Origin: DASRFR01 sp035651455
GTDB taxonomy: Bacteria; Acidobacteriota; Terriglobia; Terriglobales; Acidobacteriaceae
DNA: 64,000 bases
Direction of reading: 5' to 3'
Assembly: GCA_035651455.1 (NCBI GenBank)
Contig: DASRFR010000022.1
Location: 372,001-436,000, forward strand
The position numbers and the translations under genes are program-made. The notes under the pieces were generated by a model that had not been told where the DNA came from, searched no databases, and was given only the letters and a program-made list of their open reading frames with translations. Positions 8,254 to 16,718 of this stretch are shown here, piece after piece; position 1 is the stretch's first letter, and every line of letters begins with the position of its first letter.

Positions 8254-8643
8254 ATGCCTGTATTCATTTGCCGATGGCAGAACGGCGATTTCTCCGCCGC
8301 GAGTGCCGAGTCGCGGGAGGAAGCCATCGAATTACTTACCGAGGTAGGGGACGCGAACACCTGCGAGGTGTTTACTACCGACAACTTTATGATTCACTTT
8401 CACCTTAAGAATGACGCCGATAATTTCGAGGAGATGCTGCCGGTGACGTTCGGGGGCTTCGGCGAACAAACCCATCGCATGTTGTGTGAGCGCATGTACC
8501 CTGCGTATTGTGCAGCCATCTCAGAGATCGACAAAGATAGACCCCATGCTGACGATGTTCCGAGGGAAAAGTTCGCTGCCGCATCAAAGCTGCTCGATAA
8601 TGCCTTGATTACTGAGAAGAACGGTAAACGCCAGGCGGAATAG
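8254..8643 (+). CDS. Small conserved-looking cytoplasmic protein of unknown function
   Basis: A 129-residue soluble protein without signal peptide or membrane segment. GAGGAG lies 8 bases before the ATG at 8254, and the protein opens MPVFICRWQNGDFSAASAES. This resembles a small sensor or adaptor beta-fold start (a strand with Cys, then an acidic helix EEAIELLTEVG). The middle has FHLKNDADNFEEMLPVTF, the end is charged and helical. Codon use looks genuine. I do not recognise the family. It stands alone between a pseudogene and the converging sulfatase-like gene. Confidence 0.55.
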   Translation: MPVFICRWQNGDFSAASAESREEAIELLTEVGDANTCEVFTTDNFMIHFHLKNDADNFEEMLPVTFGGFGEQTHRMLCERMYPAYCAAISEIDKDRPHADDVPREKFAAASKLLDNALITEKNGKRQAE

Positions 8644-8705
8644 CACGAGATCAGAGCCGACGCACCTTGCCTCGCTGATCACTGAAAGAGCCCGTTGCAC
8701 GTAGA

Positions 8706-10688
8706 TTATTTTGCATGCCTGGAGCCGCGCAGGGAATCGGCTTTTTGGGCGGCTTTTTCGGCCGCTGCCTTGTTGCCGACCGCTGCGTAGGCTTGGGCAA
8801 GCAAGTCGAACACCTGTGAGTTCCGTGGCTGCGATTCTGATAATGGCTGGAGTTGCTTTAAAGCGTCATCAGCATGGTTCGACGCCAGGGCGACCTTCGC
8901 TAATCCGAGTTGTGCATCTAGACTGTTGGGATCCACCAGCAACGCAGCTTCAAACTGATCGTCTGCAGCCTGGGGATTTTTCAATCCCAGGTACACATTG
9001 CCGAGACGGACACGGGCGGCCGGCTGGCTCGGTGTAAATTTTAAACTGGTCTCGAGCGCATCGCGCGCCCCCGCGAGATCGCCTGTTTTCTCCAATGCTT
9101 GTCCCTGATACCAAGCGGCGGTCGCATCATCCGGGCGGATAGTTCGGGCGCGTCCCAGATAATCGGCCGCTTTCGCGTACTCGCCATCTTGCAATTCGAG
9201 CTGTCCCAGTTGCAGGAGCGCAGTGGGCGATTTGGGATTTAAAGAGAGAACCTTCTCAAGTGCGGCGCGGGCATCTGCTTGACGGTTGTCCTCCGACGCA
9301 AGCATGGCAACATGCAGCAGGTTCTGCTCCTCAATCTTGTCTTTCGGATCTGGCAGCGAGGAAGTTGATGTCGAAGCGGTCCCAGCGGAATCGCCCGCAT
9401 ATCCGAGTGCGTGCAAATCCTTATTTGCGCTCTCAGCATTTGCGGGAGCCGTCGCGGGCTGCTTCGAACGTAGCTGCGCGAGCATGTCGGACAAGTTCTG
9501 CGCCTGAGGGTTGCCGGCGTCATAAATGTTTCTGGTTTCACGCGGATCGCTGCGCAGGTCGTACAGTTCGGGACGTGGGGCCGCTATGTATTTGAAGGCT
9601 CGATCTCGCACCGATCGCAGCGGCGCCCAACCGAAGCGAAGAGGGTAATCGGTTTCTCCGAAAGCAGTCCGTGAGGCTGACTCGGCATGGTCGAGATACT
9701 CTTTCAGCGATGCACCGTCCAATTTACCGGGAGGCGCAACGCCCGCAAACTCGAGAGCAGTCGGAAGTATGTCGGTGGTGCGAACCTGCGCATCGATGAC
9801 TTGCGCCGGAGTCTTACTCGCGGCCGCCCCCTGGTTGACTCGCTTAAGCGTCGGTATCTTGATAATCAGCGGCACGTGCATCGTGGAGTCATAAAGAAAG
9901 ATGCCGTGAGTATCCTCGTTGTGTTCGCCCAGCCCTTCCCCGTGGTCCCCGACAGCGATAATCAGTGAGTGCTGGTACCAGCCTTGTCGTTTCAGATAAG
10001 CGAGAAAGTTAGCCAGCGCCGAATCGGCATAGGCAATTTCTCCATCGTAAAGACGATCTTGATATTTTTCCAAGAATGGCGGCGGAGGCTCGTAGGGGTC
10101 GTGAGGATCGTACAGGTGCACCCAGACAAAGTGCGGGCCGGCTTGGTGCGATGTGAGCCAGCTCTCAACGTGCTGCACTACGTCCATGCCGCGCCGCTCA
10201 ACCCTCCCCCAGCGTGACTTGGTGTCAGCGTGCTCCGGGAAATTGTCGTAGTAGTCGAAGCCGCGATCGAGGCCAGGAGCAAGCGTCTTGCTGTCTAATA
10301 TGACGGCGCCGATAAATGCCGCTGTGTGGTAACCATGCTGCTTCAGCACTTCCGCCAAGGTCAGATGCGCGCTGGAGAGCGGAATTGCGAAATCCGTCAC
10401 GCCATGATCGCTGGGTAGAAGGCCGGTCAGAATCGTGGTGTGGGAGGTGTTCGTAATCGGACTGGGAGTGAAGGCCTGCGAGAACCGGAAGCCCTCGCGC
10501 GCCAGGCTGTCGAGCGCAGGAGTTTCTACCTTCTCGTATCCGTAGCAGTGGACGTGGTCGGCACGAAGCGTATCAATGGTGATGAGAAAAATGTCGGGAC
10601 GGGAATTCGAGGAGGCAGTCCTTGGCTGGGCTGCGGCATTGGCGATTGCGGTCGCCAGCAGAAGCAAGAAGAACAAGGCCCGGAACAT
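8706..10688 (-). CDS. Exported alkaline-phosphatase-superfamily (sulfatase-like) hydrolase with C-terminal TPR repeats
   Basis: A 660-residue protein with a signal peptide (residues 1-20, ending ANAAA), a sulfatase-like domain (about 30-400) and five or six TPRs (about 450-650). Metal-site features include ITIDTLRADHVHCYGY (D39) and GDHGEGLGEHNEDTHG. At the place where sulfatases have Cys/Ser-x-P-S-R, this protein has T79-N-T-S-H83. It therefore cannot form formylglycine and looks more like the Thr-nucleophile phosphodiesterase/phosphatase branch. In this copy the motif Pro is also lost. Located in the periplasm or outside. Divergent from a paralogue at 10834 over a 145-bp gap. Confidence 0.85.
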   Translation of the reverse strand: MFRALFFLLLLATAIANAAAQPRTASSNSRPDIFLITIDTLRADHVHCYGYEKVETPALDSLAREGFRFSQAFTPSPITNTSHTTILTGLLPSDHGVTDFAIPLSSAHLTLAEVLKQHGYHTAAFIGAVILDSKTLAPGLDRGFDYYDNFPEHADTKSRWGRVERRGMDVVQHVESWLTSHQAGPHFVWVHLYDPHDPYEPPPPFLEKYQDRLYDGEIAYADSALANFLAYLKRQGWYQHSLIIAVGDHGEGLGEHNEDTHGIFLYDSTMHVPLIIKIPTLKRVNQGAAASKTPAQVIDAQVRTTDILPTALEFAGVAPPGKLDGASLKEYLDHAESASRTAFGETDYPLRFGWAPLRSVRDRAFKYIAAPRPELYDLRSDPRETRNIYDAGNPQAQNLSDMLAQLRSKQPATAPANAESANKDLHALGYAGDSAGTASTSTSSLPDPKDKIEEQNLLHVAMLASEDNRQADARAALEKVLSLNPKSPTALLQLGQLELQDGEYAKAADYLGRARTIRPDDATAAWYQGQALEKTGDLAGARDALETSLKFTPSQPAARVRLGNVYLGLKNPQAADDQFEAALLVDPNSLDAQLGLAKVALASNHADDALKQLQPLSESQPRNSQVFDLLAQAYAAVGNKAAAEKAAQKADSLRGSRHAK

Positions 10689-10815
10689 TTCGCATCAGCC
10701 TAGCACAGACTGAGCGGTGGGAGTGCTCTCGCTTGGCCTCTGGATGGCGTGAGTTGCCGGGGGTACGCGCCCGAAGTTGCCGGCCGTCAGGCAACTTGGG
10801 TCATCCGCGCTGCGG

Positions 10816-10821
10816 TATAAT
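10816..10821 (+). promoter_or_regulatory. TATAAT -10 element just before the gene at 10834
   Basis: A perfect TATAAT sits 12 bases upstream of the ATG, so a transcript starting 6-7 bases later would be nearly leaderless. No good -35 at 17 bp is seen, and there is no Shine-Dalgarno, which fits a leaderless message. Confidence 0.4.
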
Positions 10822-10833
10822 TTCAGGCACTCC

Positions 10834-12801
10834 ATGTTTCTTTCCCGGCGGTTTCTGGTGTTAGCGGCATTCGCCGCGGTTGTGGGCCTTTCCACAGCTC
10901 ATGAGGCACTCGGATCACCCGCTCCGGCATCTGCGTCCAATGTCGTCGTGATCACAATCGATACGCTGCGGGCAGACCACCTCGGCTGTTACGGATACAA
11001 GGACATCAAGACCCCCAATATTGATGACCTGGCTGCGGATGGTACGCGCTTCGAGCAAGCCTACACCCCGGTTCCGGTGACCTTGCCATCGCATAGTTCT
11101 ATTTTCACCGGCACGTATCCCATGCTCAGCGGCATGCACGATTTCAGTGGCAACACGCTCAGCCCAAGCCAGCCGACGCTGGCATCGGTGCTGAAAGACC
11201 ACGGATATACGACCGGGGCAGTAATCGGATCTGCCGTTCTGGACGGTCGCTTTGGGCTCAACCGCGGCTTTGATTTTTACTACGATCACTTCGATTTTAG
11301 CCGGCTGCAAGAGTCGAATCTCGACGAGATGGAACGGCCCGGAAATGTCGTCGCCGACCAGGCGCTGGACTGGCTGGGTAAAAACGTTCACAAGAAGTTT
11401 TTTTTATGGATGCACCTGTACGATCCGCATTTTCCTTATCGGCCGCCTCCGCCTTACAGCGAGCAATATGCCTCGCACCCTTACGACGGAGAGATCGCCT
11501 TCGCTGATGCGCAGGTCGGGCGTTTGCTGCAGTTCCTGAAAACGAATGGTCTTTACCAGAACACGCTGATCGTGCTTAGCGGAGATCATGGTGAAAGTCT
11601 GGGTGAGCACGGCGAAAAGACACACGGCTTCTTCATCTACAACGTCACGCTTCATGTGCCGTTGATTGTTCACCTCCCGCGTGGCCAAGCCAACAAATCC
11701 ATCGCAGCTTCGGTAAGCCTGGTCGATATCATGCCGACCGTCCTGCATGCGCTACAAATCGATGTGCCCGCACCGGTCCAGGGCAGGGACTTGCTACCGT
11801 GGATCGCCGGCAAGCCGGCCGAACCCCGCGATCTGTACGCGGAAAGTTATTTGCCGCGTCTACATTTCAACTGGAGCGAACTGCGTGGCATTGAAACCGA
11901 AAAGTACCATTTCATCGATTCGCCAAAGCCGGAGCTTTATGACCTGAGCAAAGATCCGGCAGAGACACAGAACCTCATTACCGACAAGAAAGCGGTCGGC
12001 GACGAGATGCGGGCGAAACTCGCGACCTTGATTCGTCAGTACAGTGCCGGGGAGGAATTAGCGCAAAAGACTGGGCTGGATCCGGCCTTAATGGAGCGCC
12101 TGAAATCGCTGGGATACGCGGGTTTCTCAGGGGGCGGCAACCCGACCGTGAGTAGTCGCGAATTACCTGATCCTAAGGATCGCATTCAAGTATACGAATT
12201 GATCTCGGACGCGATCGCCGACAGCCAGCACGGGAACTATTCCGATTCAGTGGAAAAACTCAACCGTGCCATGAAAACAGAGCCGGGTTCGGTGCCGGCG
12301 CATTACCTGCAAGGCCTGAACTACTATCGATTACGCAATTTCGGTAATGCTGTTGCTGAATTTCAGCGGGTGCTCGGCCTTAGTCCCGATTACACGTTGG
12401 CGGTCTTCTACTTGGGCATGGCCTATGGACACACGGGCCAGATCGATGATGCCATTGCCAATCTGAAACACGCGCTGGAACTGGATTCAACCAATTTCGC
12501 GGCTGCTTACAATCTGGGCGCGGCTTACATGCAGAAGCGCATGGTGCCCGAGGCGAGCGCGGCCTTCCGACAGTCGATCGCGATCACAGATCAGTACGCC
12601 CCTGCCCACCGCGCGCTGGGAGAAGTGCTGCTTTACCAGGGGCAAGTCGATCCCGCTATTACCGAGTTGCGCAAGGCGGCAGAGTTAGCTCCCCAGGATG
12701 CGGCCGCTCACGCCGCTTTAGCTAAGGCGTTCGAAGCGAAAGGCCTGAATGAGGATGCCCGCGAAGAGATGCGCAAGGCGCAAGAAGCTCAGCCACAATG
12801 A
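10834..12801 (+). CDS. Exported alkaline-phosphatase-superfamily (sulfatase-like) hydrolase with TPR repeats
   Basis: A 655-residue paralogue of the divergent neighbour. Signal peptide 1-27 (MFLSRRFLVLAAFAAVVGLS ... ALG), catalytic domain about 35-420, TPR array about 470-650 (for example AVFYLGMAYGHTGQIDDAIA, AAYNLGAAYMQ, AHRALGEVLLYQGQ). Metal residues are in ITIDTLRADHLGCYGY (D43) and SGDHGESLGEHGEKTHG. The nucleophile motif is T83-L-P-S-H87, Thr instead of the sulfatase Cys/Ser and His instead of Arg. This resembles the T-F-P-N-H of nucleotide pyrophosphatases. ATG 10834 is preferred to 10777 because it starts the signal peptide and follows a TATAAT. It overlaps the next paralogue, so the two are co-transcribed. 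Confidence 0.87.
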   Translation: MFLSRRFLVLAAFAAVVGLSTAHEALGSPAPASASNVVVITIDTLRADHLGCYGYKDIKTPNIDDLAADGTRFEQAYTPVPVTLPSHSSIFTGTYPMLSGMHDFSGNTLSPSQPTLASVLKDHGYTTGAVIGSAVLDGRFGLNRGFDFYYDHFDFSRLQESNLDEMERPGNVVADQALDWLGKNVHKKFFLWMHLYDPHFPYRPPPPYSEQYASHPYDGEIAFADAQVGRLLQFLKTNGLYQNTLIVLSGDHGESLGEHGEKTHGFFIYNVTLHVPLIVHLPRGQANKSIAASVSLVDIMPTVLHALQIDVPAPVQGRDLLPWIAGKPAEPRDLYAESYLPRLHFNWSELRGIETEKYHFIDSPKPELYDLSKDPAETQNLITDKKAVGDEMRAKLATLIRQYSAGEELAQKTGLDPALMERLKSLGYAGFSGGGNPTVSSRELPDPKDRIQVYELISDAIADSQHGNYSDSVEKLNRAMKTEPGSVPAHYLQGLNYYRLRNFGNAVAEFQRVLGLSPDYTLAVFYLGMAYGHTGQIDDAIANLKHALELDSTNFAAAYNLGAAYMQKRMVPEASAAFRQSIAITDQYAPAHRALGEVLLYQGQVDPAITELRKAAELAPQDAAAHAALAKAFEAKGLNEDAREEMRKAQEAQPQ

Positions 12802-14944
12802 ACTCAAGCGCGCGACAGCCTGCGTAGCGGCTGGGAATTTCTTGAAGCGACTTTTTCACATCACTCTCGCGTTTCTCGCGATCGCCAGCTTCGCGGAGAA
12901 TACTCCCGCGCGCAAAAGTTCTGCTGCAAGCCAGAGGAAGTCCGCCACCAATGTCATCCTCATCACCATGGACACGCTTCGGGCTGACCATGTCGGGTGC
13001 TACGGCGCACAGCAGGTGCAGACGCCGGTTCTGGATTCCTTGTGCCGCGAAGGGGTGGTTTTCGAAAGGGCATTCTCGCAGGTGCCGCTGACCTGGCCTT
13101 CCCACGCGGCTATCCTGACCGGCACGTATCCTTTTCAGAATGGCGTACAGGATTTCACGGGACAGCCGTTGGCGCCTCAGTTTCGCACCGTCACGCAAGC
13201 ATTCAAACAACATGGATATGCAACTGGCGCTGTGGTCAGCGCGTTCGTGCTGTCTCGCAGTTGGGGATTGGCGCGGGGCTTCGACTTTTATGATGACGCC
13301 TTCGAGGCGGAAACTTTCCAGAAGAAAGATGTCGGCCTGGTGGACCGCAAGGCAGCGGACAGTGTTTCTCACGCAATCGGCTGGATGCAGAAGACACCAC
13401 GCCGGCCATTTTTTCTCTGGCTGCATTTGTACGACCCGCATAGCCCATACGATCCCCCAGAGCCGTACAGAACGCAATATCGCGATCATCCCTACGACGG
13501 GGAGATTGCTTATGCCGATCACGAATTGGGTCGACTCTTTACCTGGCTGAAAGAGCATCAGCTTTACGATCGTAGCCTGATAGTTTTTCTCAGTGACCAC
13601 GGCGAGTCGCTGGGCGATCATGGAGAAAACGAGCACGGATTTTTCATCTACAACTCCACCATTCATATCCCCCTGATCGTGAAGTTACCCGCCGGGAGCA
13701 ACATAAAGCCTGGCCGCGTGAACACGCCCGTTGAAACTGTTGCCGTGGCCCCGACTTTATTGAGCGTTGCCGGTATGAAGGACGTGATCGAAAAGCAATT
13801 TCAAGCGGGTGTCCTGTTCAAGACTGATGTCAGTCGCGCTGACGCCGCCTACAGCGAGACCTTTTACCCCTTCAGTTCTTTCGGATGGAACCCGCTTCAC
13901 TCGCTCGAGACAAGCCGCTTCCAGTACATCGAGGCGCCTGAACCGGAACTGTACGACGTGATCGCTGATCCGGATGAAAAAAACAACCTGGCAGGGCAAC
14001 AAGCCGCAACCGTCGCGGTCTTGAAGGACAAGTTGCAGCAGCGACTAAAAGATAACCCGTTTACTCGCGGGGATGCCCAGGCCGCGGGCCTCAATCCCGA
14101 CACCATCGCACGTTTGCGCGCGCTGGGATACGTTGCTTACCGAGCGCCGGTTTCTGAGGAAATGATCAAGGCTGGATTGCCGGACCCGAAAAGCAAGCTG
14201 TGGGAGTTCCAGTCGATTTTGAAAGCTGGTGACGCATTCCACGCGCACGATTTTGCAACGGGCAAACGTCTTTTGCAGGCCGTGCAGGAGAAAGATCCGC
14301 AGATTTATATTGTCCCTTTCATGTTGGGGGAAGGCGCCTTGCGAGAAAGGGACTGGGAGCAGGCGATTACGAGTTTCCGGAACTCCCTGGAACTAAACCC
14401 GCACTTCGACCAGGCGATGAGCGGACTTTCACATGCCCTGCTCATGGCGGGAAACCCGGTGGAAGCGAAACAATGGGTGGACAAGGCCCTGGAGTACAAC
14501 CCGCAAAATCATCTCGCATGGTACAGCCGCGCCATGATCGAGGCGAAGACTGATAAGGCGGCTGCCGCCAACGACTTTGCCAAGGCAATCTCGATCCAGC
14601 CCAACTTCGCCCCCGTGCGCCGAGACTTCGGCATGTTCGAGTTTGAACAACAGAACTATGCTGAAGCCGCTCGGCAGCTCTCGAAAGCCGTTGAACTGGG
14701 GATGAACGAAGCGCCCATATATAACTTTCTCGGCATCTGCTATGGCCATACCGATCGCTTGGCCAAAGCTGTGAAGACTTACCAGGAAGCGTTAAAGCTT
14801 GACCCGAACCTCGCGGAGGCGCACCTCAACCTGGCTTACGCCTATCAGCGCCTGAACCGCGATGCTAATGCGCGGCAGGAGTACGCGGAGGCTTGCCGGC
14901 TGGAAGAACGGTTCTGTGCGGCCGTACCGCGTGAAGAACCATGA
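12749..14944 (+). CDS. Exported alkaline-phosphatase-superfamily (sulfatase-like) hydrolase with TPR repeats
   Basis: The third paralogue, up to 731 residues. The signal-peptide core (FLKRLFHITLAFLAIASFAE) starts near residue 31. The true start may therefore be a TTG at 12842, just after the previous stop, rather than the ATG at 12749 that overlaps it by 53 bp. The catalytic domain has ITMDTLRADHVGCYG, SDHGESLGDHGENEHG and, at the nucleophile place, T115-W-P-S-H119 (numbering from 12749). The TPR array covers about 480-725. Thr at the nucleophile position argues against sulfatase activity and for a phosphatase or phosphodiesterase role. Same transcript as the 10834 gene; a PhoU-like gene follows 115 bp later. 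Confidence 0.85.
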   Translation: MRMPAKRCARRKKLSHNELKRATACVAAGNFLKRLFHITLAFLAIASFAENTPARKSSAASQRKSATNVILITMDTLRADHVGCYGAQQVQTPVLDSLCREGVVFERAFSQVPLTWPSHAAILTGTYPFQNGVQDFTGQPLAPQFRTVTQAFKQHGYATGAVVSAFVLSRSWGLARGFDFYDDAFEAETFQKKDVGLVDRKAADSVSHAIGWMQKTPRRPFFLWLHLYDPHSPYDPPEPYRTQYRDHPYDGEIAYADHELGRLFTWLKEHQLYDRSLIVFLSDHGESLGDHGENEHGFFIYNSTIHIPLIVKLPAGSNIKPGRVNTPVETVAVAPTLLSVAGMKDVIEKQFQAGVLFKTDVSRADAAYSETFYPFSSFGWNPLHSLETSRFQYIEAPEPELYDVIADPDEKNNLAGQQAATVAVLKDKLQQRLKDNPFTRGDAQAAGLNPDTIARLRALGYVAYRAPVSEEMIKAGLPDPKSKLWEFQSILKAGDAFHAHDFATGKRLLQAVQEKDPQIYIVPFMLGEGALRERDWEQAITSFRNSLELNPHFDQAMSGLSHALLMAGNPVEAKQWVDKALEYNPQNHLAWYSRAMIEAKTDKAAAANDFAKAISIQPNFAPVRRDFGMFEFEQQNYAEAARQLSKAVELGMNEAPIYNFLGICYGHTDRLAKAVKTYQEALKLDPNLAEAHLNLAYAYQRLNRDANARQEYAEACRLEERFCAAVPREEP

Positions 14945-14964
14945 ACAGGATTGCCTGAAAGTTT

Positions 14965-14981
14965 TTAACATTCCGTTCACA
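14965..14981 (+). promoter_or_regulatory. Candidate Pho box upstream of the PhoU-like gene
   Basis: TTAACA (14965-14970) and TTCACA (14976-14981) are spaced by 5 bases, an 11-bp period. This is the layout bound by PhoB/PhoP-type regulators. A weak -10 (TATCAT, 15002-15007) follows, and the start codon is at 15060. The same arrangement, with four repeats, lies before the response-regulator gene at 15860-15898. Confidence 0.5.
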
Positions 14982-15059
14982 TTGCAGGCCAAGCAGTTGA
15001 GTATCATCCCAGAATACGGGCGAGCGCCGCTTGCGCGCTGATTCAGATTCTCCAATAAT

Positions 15060-15815
15060 ATGGCCACCCGTGCCGAATCCGGAAAGCCAACTACTAAAGA
15101 CAGCCGGAGCGCGGCTGCGCGCTCGACCTCCGCAGGTGCCAAGGTTCAAGGCCGTCGTCTCAAGCGGACCAAGGCAGTTGGCATTCAGGATGAACTGACT
15201 CAATTGTCGGTGAAGTCTTGCCTGATCGCTCGCGATGCCGCGTTTAATCTGAACGATCTGCTGACCAATTTCTCGCGTATGGCATTCCTCACGGTCCGCG
15301 ATTGCGAACAAGAACTCGATCAAATAGAGCGCCACATCGATGAGCGCATGCCCGAGGCCATCACCCGGGTGAACGAAGATCAGGCTCGCGAGTTATTGGG
15401 CTGTCTGAAATTCATCACTGACCTGGAGCGCATCGGCGACCTGCTCAGGGGCGTAGCCGAACGGGTACATGCGCGGGGAGCGCCGCCTCCGGAAGAAGAA
15501 GCGCGTCAGTTGCTCGAGATGCTAGACATTTTGCGCGCCATGCTCGACCAGGTACACGAAGGCTTCACAACTCGCAACCTGGACTGCGCCATGCAGGTGC
15601 TACGGGCCGATGCCAAGATCGATGCCATATGCCATGCCATGTTCCAGGATGTGGCCCGCACGCAATGCGCAGATGGATCTCCTAAGTTCGAGGTTCTCCT
15701 GATGGCGCAAGCCATTGAACGCGCGGGCGATCACACCAAAAATCTTGCTGAAGAGCTCTACAGTCTGATCGAGGGACACACGCGCCGCCATCCGCCCAAG
15801 CGAAAGCCCACATAG
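15060..15815 (+). CDS. PhoU-domain phosphate-signalling protein
   Basis: A 251-residue soluble protein. After a basic, Ser/Ala-rich leader of about 45 residues come two helical PhoU-like bundles. The first contains LTQLSVKSCLIARDAAFNLND and ECEQELDQIERHIDE-like sequence (here DCEQELDQIERHIDER), the second LRADAKIDAICHAMFQDVAR. Each bundle ends with the family signature E/D-R-x-GD: LERIGDLLRGVAERV and IERAGDHTKNLAEELY. PhoU proteins link phosphate transport to the PhoR-PhoB system and bind metal clusters through such acidic motifs. The leader is longer than usual. A candidate Pho box lies upstream, and the OmpR/PhoB-type regulator follows. No Pst transporter or PhoR is in the window. Confidence 0.85.
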   Translation: MATRAESGKPTTKDSRSAAARSTSAGAKVQGRRLKRTKAVGIQDELTQLSVKSCLIARDAAFNLNDLLTNFSRMAFLTVRDCEQELDQIERHIDERMPEAITRVNEDQARELLGCLKFITDLERIGDLLRGVAERVHARGAPPPEEEARQLLEMLDILRAMLDQVHEGFTTRNLDCAMQVLRADAKIDAICHAMFQDVARTQCADGSPKFEVLLMAQAIERAGDHTKNLAEELYSLIEGHTRRHPPKRKPT

Positions 15816-15859
15816 GAAATCCCGTAAGTTTCCAGCCAAATCACCAGATCATCCTTAAA

Positions 15860-15898
15860 TTCACAGTCGCTTAACAATCGGGCAACATCCCAGAAACA
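15860..15898 (+). promoter_or_regulatory. Candidate Pho box (four 11-bp repeats) before the response-regulator gene
   Basis: TTCACA at 15860, TTAACA at 15871, GCAACA at 15882 and GAAACA at 15893 are each separated by exactly 5 bases. An 11-bp-period array of TTNACA-like half-sites is what PhoB/PhoP response regulators bind as tandem dimers. A -10-like TAGAGT follows at 15908-15913, which would put the transcript start near 15920. Suggests that the regulator controls its own gene. Confidence 0.6.
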
Positions 15899-15974
15899 TT
15901 GGGCAGGTAGAGTTTTGAACGGGGTTGACGACGTCCCCGTGATGCGGTCTCGCAACTCCCCACGACACGCAAGT

Positions 15975-16718
15975 ATGACCACGCAGCCGAGCGCGGATTC
16001 GAGCCCCCTCTCGCCAGGTCACGCGGCTATGCCCGTGATCTACATCGTTGAGGACGAACAGGACATTGCAAGGCTCGTGCAACACCATCTCCAGCTCTCC
16101 GGATACGACACACGGGTTTTTGACAATGGTTTCTCTGTAATTCCGGAAGCCCTGCGCGAAAAGCCGGCCCTTTTTCTCCTCGACATCATGCTTCCAGGTA
16201 CCGATGGCATGGACTTATGCCGTCAAATCCGGCACCTGCAGGTGCTAGCGGACATTCCCATCATTTTTCTGACCGCTAGGGTGGGAGAGAGCGATCGCGT
16301 GAAAGGGCTGGAAGAGGGAGCGGACGACTACATCACGAAACCATTCAGCCCGCGTGAACTGGTGGCCCGGGTGCGAACTGTACTGCGCGGAATTCGTGAA
16401 GCCCCCAGGCCGGAGATGCTTAAAGTTGGAGACCTGGAAATCGACGTGGCATCCATGACGATCCGGGTAGGCGGACAAACCGTGCTCACCACGGTTCGCG
16501 AATTCCGCCTGCTGGAGTATTTTGCCGCTCACCGGGGCCGCGTATTTACGCGCGATCAATTACTTGATGCAGTGTGGAAAGAGAGCGCCTTTGTTACTCC
16601 ACGGTCCGTAGATGTTTACGTTCGCCGGCTTCGGGAGAAGATCGAATCCGATCCTCGGCGCCCCCGTTACCTGACTACATTGCGAGGCACCGGCTATCGT
16701 TTTGAGGGGCCGAAATAA
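15975..16718 (+). CDS. OmpR/PhoB-type response regulator
   Basis: A 247-residue regulator. The receiver domain begins at about residue 20 (MPVIYIVEDEQDIARLVQHH), with acidic pair E26/D27, phospho-acceptor D70 (LFLLDIMLPG), T99 and K121 (DDYITKPFSPRELVARV). The winged-helix DNA-binding domain follows at about 140-245 (LTTVREFRLLEYFAAHRGRV, TPRSVDVYVRRLREKIE, YLTTLRGTGYRF). A TTG start at 15915 lies ahead of the probable transcript start and is rejected. ATGs at 15942, 15975 and 16029 are all possible, none with a strong ribosome site. The gene follows the PhoU-like one, and a four-repeat Pho-box-like array lies upstream, so a PhoB role is the best guess. No histidine kinase is adjacent. Confidence 0.85.
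   Translation: MTTQPSADSSPLSPGHAAMPVIYIVEDEQDIARLVQHHLQLSGYDTRVFDNGFSVIPEALREKPALFLLDIMLPGTDGMDLCRQIRHLQVLADIPIIFLTARVGESDRVKGLEEGADDYITKPFSPRELVARVRTVLRGIREAPRPEMLKVGDLEIDVASMTIRVGGQTVLTTVREFRLLEYFAAHRGRVFTRDQLLDAVWKESAFVTPRSVDVYVRRLREKIESDPRRPRYLTTLRGTGYRFEGPK

Noticed and set aside
15915..15974. TTG start and N-terminal extension for the response regulator
   Set aside because: It lies ahead of the likely transcript start, just past the Pho-box-like array; a later ATG fits better.
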